A DNA stretch of 64,000 bases. Origin: Pseudoips prasinana (lineage: Eukaryota; Arthropoda; Insecta; Lepidoptera; Nolidae). The translations under genes were made by a program, and so were the position numbers. Of the stretch, positions 11,273-25,000 are shown in pieces. The notes below the pieces were generated by a model. It did no database searches, was not told the origin of the DNA, and worked only from the letters and a program-made list of their open reading frames with translations. The stretch is from the NCBI GenBank assembly GCA_951640165.1, contig OX621265.1, forward strand, positions 16,257,001 to 16,321,000. Reading direction: 5' to 3'. Positions within the stretch are counted from its first letter, which is position 1, and every line of letters starts with the position of its first letter.

Positions 11273-11924
11273 ACTAGCTGTGCCCCGGGGTTTCACCCGC
11301 GTTAAAGTAGTTTTGGTGTCTAGAGTAATACACATACATCCATAATATATAATATAATAGGGACAATGTCACACAGATCATCCTAGCCCCAAACTAAGCA
11401 AAGCTTGTACTATGGGTACCAGGCGACGATATACATACTTATATAGATTGATAAATACTTAAATACATAGAAAACATCCATGACTCAGAAACAAATATTC
11501 GTGCTCATCACACAAATATTTGCACTTACCGGGATTCGAACCCAGGACCACCAGCTTCGTAGGCAGGAGCACTACCAACTAGGCTACGGTGACCGTCGAT
11601 CGTCGATCGTGATCCATACATCTATACTCACAAACTTTCGCATTTATATTATTAGTAGGTAGGATGTGTACCTCTAGCGGTTTTGGCACTGCACGCCGAA
11701 ATAGCTCGCAGATGGTAGATTTTTTCCTACAAACTTGACACGTTTCGTCATATTTTGGACAATTCACACAATATATATATAAATTGTAGCCTATGTGTTT
11801 TCTGATGTATAAGCTATATTATTATAAAGTTTCATTAAAATCCATTCAGTAGTTTTTACGTGAAAGAGTAACAAACATCCATCCATCCATACTTACAATC
11901 TTTCGCGATTATAATATTAGTAGA
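11273..11924 (+). repeat. CTAGCTGTGCCCCG-family repeat interrupted by nested repeats
   Basis: It starts with the same actagctgtgcccc block as 4133 and ends with aatctttcgcgattataata / ttagtag. An internal second end-like block (aactttcgcatttatattat at 11634) and a SINE (11345-11600) show nesting. The run catccatccat precedes the right end, as is usual for this lepidopteran repeat type. Confidence 0.55.
11345..11600 (-). repeat. tRNA-derived SINE, family A, with recognisable A and B boxes
   Basis: Read on the minus strand, the head has an A-box-like tagcctagttgg (complement of 11575-11586) and a B box ggttcgaatcc (complement of 11532-11542), spaced as in a tRNA gene. The SINE body follows (atctatataagtatgtat and the gtttgggg block). 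These internal Pol III promoter boxes make it the best-preserved SINE head in the window. It is a SINE, not a tRNA gene, because no acceptor or anticodon arm folds. Confidence 0.75.
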
Positions 11925-12479
11925 ATAATATACAATAAAGACACTTTAAAACAAAACAAATATCCTATGGGTCCAATATGGTTCATGGCGGTCAGTTTTG
12001 ATGGACCATAGCCGTCTGTGCGGGACATTTTATCGTGCTCAAGTGTGTGCAAACAAAGGGCAATTTTCTATTCCATCACTCTCATGATCCGATTGGAAAA
12101 CTAGTGAAACGACTTGAAAGTGGTCAGCTACAGGACCAACGACTTTACATGCCCTCAGAAGGACGGAAGTCTAATACCGCCAACTCCCAAACTTCGAGCT
12201 GATACTGAGAAATTTTCCTTACAGAAAAATATCATTATAACTTTTTGGCCTCATCCAGGATCTGAACCCAAAGCATCCTTATCTATGGATGAACACGCAA
12301 CACCTTTATTTTCCGGGGTGGAAAATCTTACATGGATGTCCTCCGCTGTGGGGGGGGGGGGGGGCATTTCACACCTACACCGGAGTCGCGGGAACGTACG
12401 ATACTTCCGCAACCCCCGGCTGTAAGGTATTAAATTCCCCCCGTAACGTCTAAGAGGAGCGCGTGTGGAATACTTGTAT
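11925..12479. other. No gene seen; 15-nt G run
   Basis: Non-coding. A mononucleotide G run occupies 12350-12364 and is a likely length-variable site. Confidence 0.6.
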
Positions 12480-12661
12480 GCCTCTAGCACGAGTTCCTGC
12501 AGTTTACTTACTCGATCACACATACAGTTTCGTCCCATACATTGAGCACCAGAGTTTTAGTTCTTAATAGTTTCCGCGAGAGGCGCTGGTGCTCAGTGTA
12601 TGGGAGGAAACTGTACGTGTGATCGAGTAAGTAAACTGGAGGAACTCGTGCTAGAGGCTCT
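12480..12661. repeat. Foldback element with about 70-bp inverted arms, just upstream of the reductase start
   Basis: gcctctagcacgagttcctg... (12480-12549) and its imperfect reverse complement (12588-12661) flank about 40 bp of unique centre. The block agtttacttactcgat inside the arm recurs in a related palindromic unit at 19557-19720. This is MITE-like or foldback DNA. It lies about 190 bp before the reductase ATG, so it could sit in the promoter or 5' UTR. Confidence 0.75.
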
Positions 12662-12853
12662 GATGTGAAATGTACGTCGCGCCGCCGCCTCGAGTTTGGA
12701 TTTGAAGGGGGCGACGGATGCCCCCAAGTACGTCGCCTCTGGACCCATTTAGAGGGACCGGAAGAGGGCGCTGTACGCCCGTTACGGTGAAAACATTACA
12801 TATAGAAAAAACAATAATTTCCAAAATTTATTTCCAGTTAGTGAACTTGAAAA

Positions 12854-13023
12854 ATGGATCCGGCACAGGTGCTTTTCCAAACAGCTCTGTCCAGACAGGA
12901 TAAGATGAACGCTGTGATAGACCGAGGTGACTCCCCCGTCCAGTTGTTCTACCGTGGTTCTACCGTGTTCGTAACGGGGGGTTCTGGCTTTATAGGCAAA
13001 CAGCTCATCGAGAAACTTTTTAG
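12854..13023 (+). CDS. Reductase exon 1 (residues 1-57)
   Basis: The ATG sits in a favourable context (aaaaATGG). A second in-frame ATG at 12905 is a possible alternative start. The exon holds [17 protein letters not shown], the first beta strand and glycine loop of the NAD(P)H-binding Rossmann fold. It ends AG before GTAAG at 13024 (phase 2), and Arg57 is completed by exon 2. Any upstream non-coding exon cannot be identified from sequence alone. Confidence 0.93.
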
Positions 13024-16000
13024 GTAAGAAATTTTATGGTTGCGACTCATACAATTCTATCGATATGCAGAGCTGGAAAATATTTGTTTCTCTTTCCGAA
13101 ACTTAAACTACCACTTCGAAACATCCGTTTTCGGTCGGTAGATGACAGAAAATAAAGAGAGAGAAAACTGAAATCTATTCCGAATAATACATTTAAAAAT
13201 GTTTTGATAATTGATGGGCTTGTTGACGTCGTTGGTAAATGCTTGCTTTTCATGCCGCAGTGTCTGGGTGTAATTATCTATATAAGTATGTATTTACAAA
13301 ATAAAAATATAGTATATAATTAATCTGATTTCCATAGTAAGCTCTGCTTATTTTGGGATCAGATGGCCGTGTGTGAATGATGTCCTAGGATATTTATTTA
13401 TTTGTTGTTAATAACAAAATTAAACCACGAACCGGAAGACGCAGCGTGGGCAGGCCCCCTACAAGATGGACCGATGATCTTGTGCGGGTCGCTGGAAACT
13501 GCTGGATGCGAATAGCGCAAGACCGGCAATTGTGGAGATCGTTAGGCGAGGCCTTTGTCCAGCAGTGGACGTCTTTCGGCTGATATGATGATGATGATGA
13601 ATTACAAAATTTATTAAAATATCAAATTAATATTGATTATTAATGAAATATATTACGATTTGCAGATCATGTGATATAAAAAAGCTGTACATTTTGATGA
13701 GACCTAAGAAAAGCAAGACAATTGAAAGCAGGTTGCAATATATTCTTTGTGATCCGGTAAGTTGTGATCATGTATTACTGTAGATACCGAAAGTATAAAA
13801 TTTGCTCATTATGAAAATTAACAGCTAAAAACCATGTTTAAAAAGATTAAAGAAAACTGTATTTTCGTTATTATTATTATTATCCTTAAATACTATAATA
13901 ATAAAATATTTCGGATGGTCAACATTTGACAGTTAGCATTAATATTTTAGGAAATTCAATTTTTTATAATTATTTAGATTTGGACTGATTTTAGCGAAAA
14001 TAACGCTGTTGCGTTTCTTATAAAACCTACATGTTTAAAAGCCATTGCATTTTACAATTTCTATCTATATGTATCGTAGCTGGCCGTCTATGGAATGTTC
14101 TGCCAGTTCGCATTACATTTACATAGGTACGGTTGCTTTCAATTTATACTTTAAGTGTATTTTATATTAGTATATATACTTACATTGAGTATCAATTACA
14201 AGATTAATGTATACAAAAGCAAAAGTTTTTATTTCTACCAGTTTTCCATATAGATGTGTTTACAGATTTTTGTCATGATTAATTATAAAAGGTACTGACA
14301 CTGTATTCCAAACTAGGCTAAAGCCTGTATTTCGGGAGACAGTGTTCAGTCGTAAAATACGTGCCACGGTTGTGCTTAAGGTATGGAATGAACCGCACCA
14401 AGTTACATCATTTTATATAGTTATTCATTATTATTGAATTTAAGTTAAGTTAAACTAACATCCAACCTATTTGTGTGTGTGTGTATGTAAGTGTGTGTGT
14501 GTGAGTACCTATGTGTATGTGATTAAACGTGCGTGTGTGAGAGGTATGTGAGTAATTGCACATGGGTATGACCTTTTTTCTTTTTTTGTTAATCTTTGAA
14601 CTCGAGTATTACTCTATATAAGCAAGTAGGTCCTCTGTCTCTTGGTAGTCTAAGTTTTATAACCAAGCTGTAACTTTCTTCTTGAGACTATATTTGTTAA
14701 GACCAGCAATATTTATTTCCTGGTGTATGGTGTTGTATATGTTTGAGCTAAGACAATAGTATTGGCGTCTTCCGAAGGATGTTCTACAAAAAACGCTGGG
14801 GTTTAATCGTTTTTTACTGCGTCTGTTTGGGTCTGTTATGGGTACAGTCGGATGCTTTCTAAGAATTAATATGAGCACAAAGTGGATTGTAAGGACGTTA
14901 AAATTTGAAAAAAGACTAGTAGTTGAATATCTATACGGTTTTTTTCAATATTACTTTCAGCACGGCTCTCTGTGCTCTTTCTAGACCTATAAGGTGCGTT
15001 TTAGCTGCAGCTCCCCATACTGTGATGCAGTATTGGATGATGGACTGACATAGTGCCACATAATATACAAGTTTTAATTTTTCTTGTGAGGCTGTGTCCC
15101 TTAGGGTTTTGAAAAACATGTATAAATCGTCTTAGTCGCTTTGTCATGAGGCTTATGTGTTTATCCCATTTCAGTCTGTTAAGTTCTTGGCAGTTACATA
15201 AATACGATGAACTTCAAGTATGTGCCTTAATGGAGAAGTCTCGTAGAGGATTATTGATATTTCTTACCGAGAAAGGAACGTAATGTGTCTTCGAAAGATT
15301 TATAGTCAATAAGTTGTTTTTTAACCATTTCATAACTTTAGCAAGGGATAATTTTCTCACTGCTTGCCAGTTTGGTCCAGAGACTAGAATAGTCGTGTCA
15401 TCAGCGTATGTAAAAATGTTAGTGTTTGGGAGAGAGATAGTGCAGAGATCGTTTATATAGACTTGGAATAGTGTGGGAGGTCCCACACTATTCCAAGTTC
15501 CCAAGACACTCTTATGGCGTTCCACAAGATACTATCTTGTGGAACGCCATAAGAGACTGTTTCCTCTTCACTCAGATAATCCTCTATTTTCACATATTGT
15601 TTTCTGTTTGAAAGGTAATCTTTAAAAATGTTATATGGTGTGCCTCGTATCCCTATTTTGTGTAATTTATGTAGAAGAATTGGGACAGAAACCGTGTCAA
15701 AAGCCTTGGAGAGGTCTTAAAATATGCATAAGCACTTATTTCCTGCATCAAGACTCTTGGTAATTGCAGTTGTCAGATCCAGCATCTTCTGTTGATATAC
15801 CCGAGCGGAAGCCGTACTGGTTTTTTGCAAAATATTAAATTTACTGAGGAAGTTTTTGAGGGCGCTATTTAATATCTTTTCAAGTATCTTGGATAACGCA
15901 GAGAGTATATTAATTGGGCGATAGTTATTGACAAAATCTCTGTCATCACTCTTGTGAATAGGGTGGATTATTCCTTTTTAAGGACTGCTGGGAAAACACC

Positions 16001-19000
16001 AGTACTTATGGCTAGGTGGGGTGGGACCAATTTTTTTCTACATTCATACAGGATATTTGAAGAAATGCCATCCCATCCTACAGCACAATCGAGACGGAGT
16101 TGCATTTTTATAGTTTCAACTTCAGATTTTGATACTTCTGTGATGGCTATAGAGTTTAATGGACTATATATTGAGGACTCAAGAGCAGATGTCCAAGGCT
16201 GAGCTTGAGAATTGGAAGCAACTATGTTATCCGCTAGGTTTTTACCAACTTCGTTGAAGTATTTACAAACATTATTAATCGATATTTGTGGGTTATGAGA
16301 TATTTTTAGCACTTCAACTGGATTCCGTTTAACATTGCTTGTATTTGTTATAGTTTTTATAGCTTTCCATAAAGCCTTGGTATTGTTACCGGCTTTATCG
16401 ATTAAGCTTTTAGAATATTGAACTTTTAACTTGTGGAGAAGGCCATTACAAAAATTTCTGTACCGTGTGTATGTAGTTTTAAGAGTCATGGCGAGTTCTT
16501 AGACTTTAAGTGTAGTTTGTCACGGTTTCTTATGCATCGTAGTAAACCCACAGACATTCTTATTCTTATTCTTTATTGCACACAGAAACATACATTAAAT
16601 AAAACTTTACAATAAAAGTCATGTACATAGGCGAGCTTAATTCATTAATGAATTTTCTTCCAGCAAACCATTACGAGAGTGAAATTATTATATAATGGGT
16701 ACAAGCAGTGTACAACAAAATATTAAATTAAAAATATTGATAAAATACACACAAATATTTACATCCATGGCTTCAAGATCTTTTTTTCTTTGCTTAATTG
16801 TCAGAGTGTTTTTTATTACAATATTTTGGTCACTATCTCGTCGGCAGCTGTATTTGCATCAGTAAATTTTAATATGGGGGAGAAATCTGTTTCATCTAAA
16901 TCTGTTTTAACTTTTACGTAGTCCACGGATGTTTTAGTGTAAGAGTGTTTACAATTGGTTGTAGTTTTATCAATACAAAAAACCAGTGGCATGTGGTCTG
17001 TAATGTACGATTCTAAAACAAGCGTAGTTGTAGGAAGATAGAAATTCGTAAGGAGGTGGTCTAGACATGTGCTGATTCGTGTGGGATGTTTGTGAGTTAG
17101 AAAAAGACCATGAGAGGCATTGAAAGTAAGGTATTCTTCTGCTACAGGGTCTTTACTATTGGGGGAGATGTCAATGTCTATATCACTTACACGAACAATG
17201 TTCTTAGTTGAAAAGTTTTTGTAGACAGCGTTCAAGCTATCTATGAAATTGTCAAAATTATTATTTTCTTTTTAACGAGGGAGAACTACTTCTGCTACAA
17301 AACAAATAGTACCTATTTGACAGGTTAAACAATTACCATCTTTAAAAGGTGGTTCATATATAGAGCACAATACAGAAGTATTCGTATAGATAATTATACC
17401 ATCATTTTGGTTTAGTATTGATGTTGTGATATGGGCTTTGTAACCATTTAGGGTAGGTAAATTTATGACCTTGCTGAGCCAGCATTCTGTGAGGACTATA
17501 ACGTCAAATGTAATTTTGGTTTCTGAAAGCAATATACGGAATTTGTCAAAATTTTTGTTTATACTACGGATATTTATGTGAAGTAATTTGACAGAAGGTT
17601 TATTGTTGAGGTAGTTGTTACAATTATCTGGTGTTCAAATATAAGAGTTTATTGGGTTTTCGGTATTTAGTTCATTATTTATATTCATCAAGTTGGCCAT
17701 TTTTGAAACGTAAAGTAAAACTTACTAATTAAGGTACTCATAGTTGTGTATGTATGAAAAAAGAAGCTCATATTTGCAGGAGAAGGTGAGTATAGTATGT
17801 GTGCGTTAGAAAAGTTGGCAATACGAGAAAATTTGTAAGTATTACTGGGTTTTGTGTGTGAATGGATGTTTCATAATGGATTAGTTTTTATTTCCGCATA
17901 TACAAGTAATTTGATACGCTGTCCAAGAATTATGAACACCGTTATAAGCAAAAAATAACATAATTAAAAGTAGGTTAGGCACAATAAGTATTGTCGAAAA
18001 GACACAAATTTTAATAAACTAAGTAGTCATATAGATTTTCGCAGAACTTCAAGGCATTGTTCCGATGAGATAAGAATTTGTTTTTCACCTTCGTTCTTAC
18101 GTAGAAATATGTTACCGTTTGATGTCTAGCAGAATTTGAACGAGTGTTGCTTAGCGAATTCTCGTGATAGATGAAACAGTTTCTTTGAACTCGCAGATAG
18201 GTGTTCAGTGACGTACACTGGTTACCGCTTACAAGACATAGAAATTAATTCCGTTTTGAGTTTATCTTCTAAGGCAGTCTTTTTATGGTTGAATTCTCGG
18301 ACACCCGATAATGTCCTTAGCTTCATTTGAACGTTTTGAAATTGAGCTACTATGGGGCGAGTGGTTCCAGGTTTGCCGGGTATACGGTACACGTCACGCA
18401 CGGAGATCAGATGCAGTGATAACTGTACCTGTAGTTTGTCTAATTTTGCACACTATATCCGTTAGAAATGCATTAGATTCCCCTTCAGTCCACGTGATGT
18501 TCCTTATTTCTATGGAGGAGGGTCTGAATTTTAACTACAGGTCGTGTAGCTTCCTCTCCAATATTCCAATAGATCTGCGTTGCTCCAAACGTTCCTTATC
18601 CATTTTAGTCAAACATGATCTAATTTCTTCATATTGTTTATTTATGAACGTCATAGATGTTGCTATTTCCTCGTTTGTTTTTTGAATTTTGGATGATTGT
18701 TGTTTCAAATCTGTAATATCCGTTGATAGTTTCGAAATAAGACTATTTTGTTCTTTACAAATTTTATCAAGTTTCTCATCTAGTTCAATTTTCCAATCAC
18801 GTAACATTCCCACGATTTCCTCCTTAAATCCCTTATAATCTGATCCGCCGGTTCTATTTAAGACTATGCGCGGGCGTTTGGAGGCAGGTCTATTCACATT
18901 CACAAAAGAGACCTCCGACTGCTGCAGCGAGTTTAAGTCAGATTCAGACTGAGTATGTCCCAATAAAGTTGGGGGAGTTTTTGATGGTGTTCGCTGTAAT

Positions 19001-22000
19001 GACATCGTGTGGAAGTAATTAAAGCAATATATGTAATATAATAGTAGTTTAACGAACGTGCACGTATAATTCAATCCTGATATCGATGTGCAAAACACTA
19101 GCTTGTGACAGCAGGCAATGAGCGGAAAGGCGCGACGTATCACCCGTAGTAGCGCGTAACTAAGTTCACGGCTGCACGTAGCTGACAAGCGTTGCACGAG
19201 TGGGGCGTCGGGTAGTAGGATCGATGACGTCAGTGCGGCACGTAGTAGATTGTAATTTCGGACTGCTTTATACTTGCTATCGTGGTCGAGCGGCCCAGAG
19301 CCTCGCCTGCGCGCGTCTCTCCGTGTGGTTGTTGGTTCAAATCACGACAAATCAGCACACTTTTTCTAAACAATTTTGAGTCGTAGCAGATAGGAATATT
19401 GTTATCCCACTCTAGGATAGCCCATTGGGCGGTACACTCAAACTTGAAGCCCGTGTGAGTGATAAGGAATCACAAAAATGTAATTGGACCAATAGAAATA
19501 AGGATAATTAGATTTAAAAATCACAGCGTCCACGTCAGTGACACACGTCCGACCGTCACCGGGTCTACGACTATATAGTTTACTTACTCGATAAAACATT
19601 CCGATATTAAGTATAGACGTTTTAAGTTCATTGAATTTCCGCTAGGGGCGGTGCTATATTGGACCAATGCAAATATCATCGAGGAAATAAACTACATGAA
19701 CTTGTGTTAGACTTTCCGTTTTTTAAGACTATGTATAATTATATTTTTACAATTCAATAATGTACAGACGCCAGCACATCCAGCTAGCCCAAACTGTCAA
19801 ATTTCTTTAAAGATTTTCTATTTTATCACAAAAGCATAAGGTTAACTTTCAATTGGGGAAATTTTATAGATTAGGGTAGTTTGGTGTGCTGGCGTCTGTA
19901 CAATCATAGTGATATTTAAATGTTAGTAAGTAGTGATATTACACCTAAAAATACAACCTTTTATGTCAATAAGGATATATTTTCTTTTTCTAGGTATTTG
20001 ACACATTGCGTTTAAAAAAGCCAGACTTCGCAGATTGTATTATCCCCATTGAAGGGGATGTAGGTGAACTCAGCCTTGGTCTCAGCGGCGATAGCTGGAA
20101 AACACTTACAAAAGAGGTATTTCATTCGTTTTGGAAAAATACATGTCCGCAAAAAATGAAAGTTCTCGCATACTCATAATTGGTGAACAAGAGGATTTAA
20201 ACAAAATAGTTTTAAATGTCGAGTAATTGTTTTTATGTCTGTAAGTTTAGCATACCTAACTGTATTTGCATGTCCCGTACTAAGTCAATGAATAGCACTC
20301 ACTAACAATATATTTAAATTAAGATCTTTTTTCTTTGTCAACTTCTTAATCACTAATAATATTACGTTGTATGTCTCTAATGGTTTGAGTACCCCTGTTT
20401 CACTGCATTATATACATCATATATATTTGCTACAGCAATGCATGTGTATACGCTGGACTGTTTACACCGCAGTAAAAAATCCGTGTTATCGTACCATCCC
20501 GCTCACACCTCACTATCTACAGTTTGATTGCACTCATACGAAAGAAAGATATATGTGTATGTTCATACCGTTGTTAGTTTTAGTCTATTACTTCTCATAC
20601 ATATTGCAACGATTACAATTAATTTACCCACTTTACATTTATATTTACCTCATAATCATTATTGAACAATAGCATACAATATCTTTAGTTCTACTAATAC
20701 TGTGTTTATTTTATTCACCGCCCAGTGCTATTTAATATATCAAAGCAATCTAATAACAAAGAGTTAACTATTTACTATCAAAATGTGCGTGGGCTTTGCT
20801 CCAAACTTACGTGTTTCTATAGAAACTTAAGTATAAACTCATACGATTTAATTGTATTAACCGAGACATGGCTAGTGGACAGCATATGCGATTCAGAACT
20901 ACTTGATAACAGGTACATAGTGTGGAGACGTGATAGAAATTATCAACTTACCGAGAAGTCCCGCGGTGGCGGAGTACTTATTGCAATTCGTACAGGGATA
21001 ACGGCCAGCATACAACCACATATTACCTCCTCGGCGCAGGATCTTTGGCTAGATCTAGTGCTACCTAGTAATAAATCTAATCATAACTCTAGTCTTTTTA
21101 TTGGGATTCTTTACTTATGTAAACAAAACTGTTCGCGCACGAAACCGGTCCTGCGAGAGGTGCGGCCGACCGGGCGGCTGAGATGCGGACGGCCACCCCA
21201 CTCCGGACCCACTCCGTTCATATCCTCCGGTGCCAACGGTTATCGCCAATTCAACGCTTTTAATGTTCCAAATTTAATTCTTTCAAAGTTATTTCAATAT
21301 ACCAGTATATACACTCCACACGAAGTTGAAATGAATTTATTTCTAAGGCTATGAGTAAATGGAAGCAAGTCGATGTCGTTTACACTGATTATAGAAAATG
21401 TTTTGATAGGATAGATCATAATTTTATCATTGTTAATTACCAAATTACAGCTCATGGGAATTCAGGGTGACTTACTGAGATGGTTCTCGTCATACACATA
21501 TCCAGTTGGGTGAGGGTCCCCAGTGGCGTTCCCCAAGGATCTCTCCTGGGACCACTGCTATTTCCAATCTTTGTGAACGACATCGACAAGTCATTGCACC
21601 ATTTTCAACTCCTATGTTTTGCGGATGATATAAAAGTCTTCAAGGCTATCTCATCACCTTCAGATGTATTTGAGCTCCAATCGGATCTTGATAGGTTGAG
21701 CCATTATTGCAGTCAGCACATGCTTGATTTAAACCACACTAAGTGTTCGGTAATAACTTATATCAGGCAAATAAAATCATCCTCTCTGATTACAGTCTCC
21801 AGGGGCATAAACTCTAGAGGTGCAAAAGTATGAGTGACCTTGGCGTAATCCACGACACTAAGTTATTATTTGATGAGCACATCAACAAGATTATTAAAAA
21901 GGCATATCAGGCCCTAGGATTTCTGATGAGGTTATCATTTAACTTCAAAGAGGCCAAAACATTTAAAATTTTATATTGTACATTCGTACGCCCTATACTG

Positions 22001-25000
22001 GAATATGCCAGCCAAGTGTGGAATCCTTGTTACGACATATAGACATCCCGTATAGAAAACATACAACAGAAATTTATGAAATATCTGTGTTATCGCGTTA
22101 ATTATAATTCTGATGATAATATAATAACATGCACAAAAATTGCACGTTTCCCTATGAAGCCCCTAGCCATGCGGCGTGAAATAGCCGACACAATATATCT
22201 ACGTAACATCTTGTCTGGTGCTACAGATTGCACTGACCTACTAAACAATTGCATATGATTGTTACTATTTGCTGTTGGTCTTCCTAAATAAATAAATAAA
22301 TTTATTACTGAAATAATACACACATCAAAACTGTCTAGGGATATTTTAAATTAACTGAATTTACTCAAAATGTATTAAAAATAACATTCTCATATACGAG
22401 TATTTATCAGACTACACTCCAGAATAACTACAATCCAAAGGTTGGCGTTGATATTGTTGTGTTAAGTCTATAGAACAGTAAGCTCAACTTCCTGTAACGA
22501 ATATATGTAAAAAACCGCTCACCACATAATTTGGGAATGTTATCTCTGGCAAAATCAGCGTGATAATATGTTAAATAGCTTACAGCCAATATCTAGAGTA
22601 GTTTACTATAATGGATCTTGTATTGTTGACAAGGAACAACTTCCGATTGTTTAAGGACTTTTGCCATACCTACTATTGGAATCAAATATAACAGCTCACT
22701 TAAGACCCTTAAATGAATACTCGGTGCTTTTGCAGCTGGCTTGGCTCTAGTTGCAATTCTCTCGTTTTATGAGGCTCTAGCATCGTTATATCATTCCGTA
22801 TCCCGCTTTGCTCTAGAGGGAAATGGAACTGTTTATTTTCTAACTTCTCCTTGTTTCTTTCCGATTAAATTCGTTGCGGGATCCAAGACAGCAGTTAATT
22901 CCCTGGAACATACCTGAGCCTCACCGCTCAGTGTCTATTCATAGTATGCCACTGTTGCAGTGGTGGGTAAGGGGGAGGGACTCGTCCCGATGTTTAAAGA
23001 ACTCCAGAATAAAAGAAAACTATTCTTTTTCCGCAATTAATTTTTAACCACCACTGCAACAGTGATATTTTATAATTATGTGAAGAATACTTTTTCATAT
23101 TTTTTCACTTTTTCTTGTGAGACACATTCATTGTTAGAATTACTATTATTTCACGGTTTTTTTATATTGTTATTAAAAATTAATTGCGGAAAAAGAATAG
23201 TTTTCTTTTATTCTGGAGTTCTTTAAACATCGGGACGAGTCCCTCCCCCTTACCCACCACTGCAACAGTGGCATACTATGAATAGACACTGAGCGGTGGC
23301 TCAGTGTCTATTCATAGTATGCCGCAATTAATTTTTAATAGAAATATAAAAAAACCGTGAAATAATAGTAATTCTAACAATGAATGTGTCTCACAAGAAA
23401 AAGTGAAAAAATATGAAAAAGTATTCTTCACATAATTATAAAATATCACGAAAAATTTAATAACTAACAACCAGCCATCCGTGATATACCAAAGCTACTA
23501 AATCATTAAAAGATACATATGCTCGGTGTGAAGTTGGTCAGCCCACGCAAGATAAATATTAAACTAGAGTTTAAGAACTATCACCGGCTACCTTAATGGA
23601 TAATACACTGTTGGAGGCTCTATTCGTCCTAGTGGATACAATCATTGAACCGGTGTTCAATTATTTACCCACTGAGAGGAATAGTGCCTCCAACAGTGTT
23701 AAGAGTGGAGGCAAGTTCTTCTCAGAGGTCAAAAATGGAAGATGACGAATGGTATCCATTACACAACACTGAACCACAAAGACAAAAAGCTGACACAGCT
23801 TTATGCAACGAGTACTTTCGTTTAGTGGAGACATCCCAAATGTTAAATACTAACTGTAGCGAGAATATACTAAAACCTATTTTCCTAAATGACATGGACT
23901 TATTTTCGCCCAAAAAATAGATGGTGTGGATTAATTTTGCTTATTGTATATATTTGCAGGTAGACATAATATTCCACTGTGCTGCAACAGTGAGGTTCGA
24001 TTCTCCTCTGCAAACAGCGACATTGTTAAATGTACGTGGGACTAGAGAGGTTATACAACTTGCAAAACAGTGCATCAATCTAAAGTAAGTACAATTTTGG
24101 CTCACAACGGAACTGAATCCGAGTGATTCCTCAACTCGCCCTACATGCCTACGGCCCATCTGGGACGGCTTGCGGAACATCAAAATTAATAATATTTTCA
24201 TTCCGCAACTCGTCCTACATTACTATCTCAATGAGAAAAGGTACAATCAGTAGCAAAATGTTAGTGGGGATATAATAAAGACTAAGAATTTGTAAAGTAT
24301 ACATATTTTATCATCGGAACACTTTCACATTTAAATAAAAAAAAATAATAATCATATAATAATAAGCAATTACCGTAAAAAAAATATTCAACAATCCTGA
24401 ATAAAATAATCAACAATTTTAAAAGCTTTAACAATTATAATATGACTGAAAATTAGACTTTCTAGGATTTATCATTAATTTTTAGCTTATAACTAAAATA
24501 CATTTTTTTAAGGGTTTCTATGACAGTCTTATAATTGATGATCAAATTTTAGAATGAGTTTTATAAATAAACCTACAGTTATTAAATAATCACTAGTAAT
24601 AAAGATAATATAGTAATCAATAGAGATATAAACGACTTGTGACGAGTTGCGGAATGAAAATATTATTAATTATGATGTTCCGCAAGTCGTCCCAAATGGG
24701 CCGAAGGCATGTAGGACGAGTTGAGGAATCACTCCTGAATCGAGTCGGATCTGACCTGATCAAACCGATTCAATTCAATTCATTTTTTATCTTTTCAAAG
24801 AAATGGTTACATTTCACATGTATAACAACAACAATAGATAAGTAAAGTTAATAAAGTGTAAAACGAGCGCGTCTCGCCATTAAACGTAAAAGTTTGGCGA
24901 GTATATAGTGTTAATTGTAAAATTGTTATGTCTGTGTTTATATAAATAAATAAAAAAAAAAAACATAATGTAAGACTTATTGCATTCCAAAAGTTGTTAC

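Larger units (their letters stand above)
14590..19260 (-). mobile_element. Jockey-type LINE, nearly full length but decayed, antisense in intron 2
   Basis: From right to left on the minus strand: ORF1 (18535-19005), endonuclease (16816-17532), linker (15968-16489), RT (15214-15966) and the C-terminal tail (14657-15119). This is the two-ORF layout of Jockey/CR1-type non-LTR retrotransposons. Stops and frame changes break every domain. A GT-rich stretch lies at 14470-14545, next to the 3' end. It is antisense to the host reductase, as expected of insertions tolerated in an intron. Confidence 0.85.
20701..22305 (+). mobile_element. Jockey-type LINE in intron 3, internally deleted
   Basis: The + strand encodes an endonuclease N-terminus (20725-21120), then after a GC-rich junction (about 21130-21245) an RT palm (21345-21830), thumb (21830-22042) and C-terminus (22076-22258), then an aaataaataaataaa tail. 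Most of the endonuclease C-half and RT fingers are missing. Same strand as the host gene. Confidence 0.8.

Noticed and set aside
11525..11600. tRNA gene on the minus strand
   Set aside because: A and B boxes are present, but the arms do not fold as a cloverleaf and a SINE body follows directly; called a SINE head.
18311..18685. 124-codon plus-strand ORF
   Set aside because: It is the shadow of the minus-strand LINE ORF1 and has no domain of its own.
20367..20672. 101-codon ORF in intron 3
   Set aside because: Low-complexity hydrophobic text from AT-rich DNA; no splice sites or homology that I recognise.
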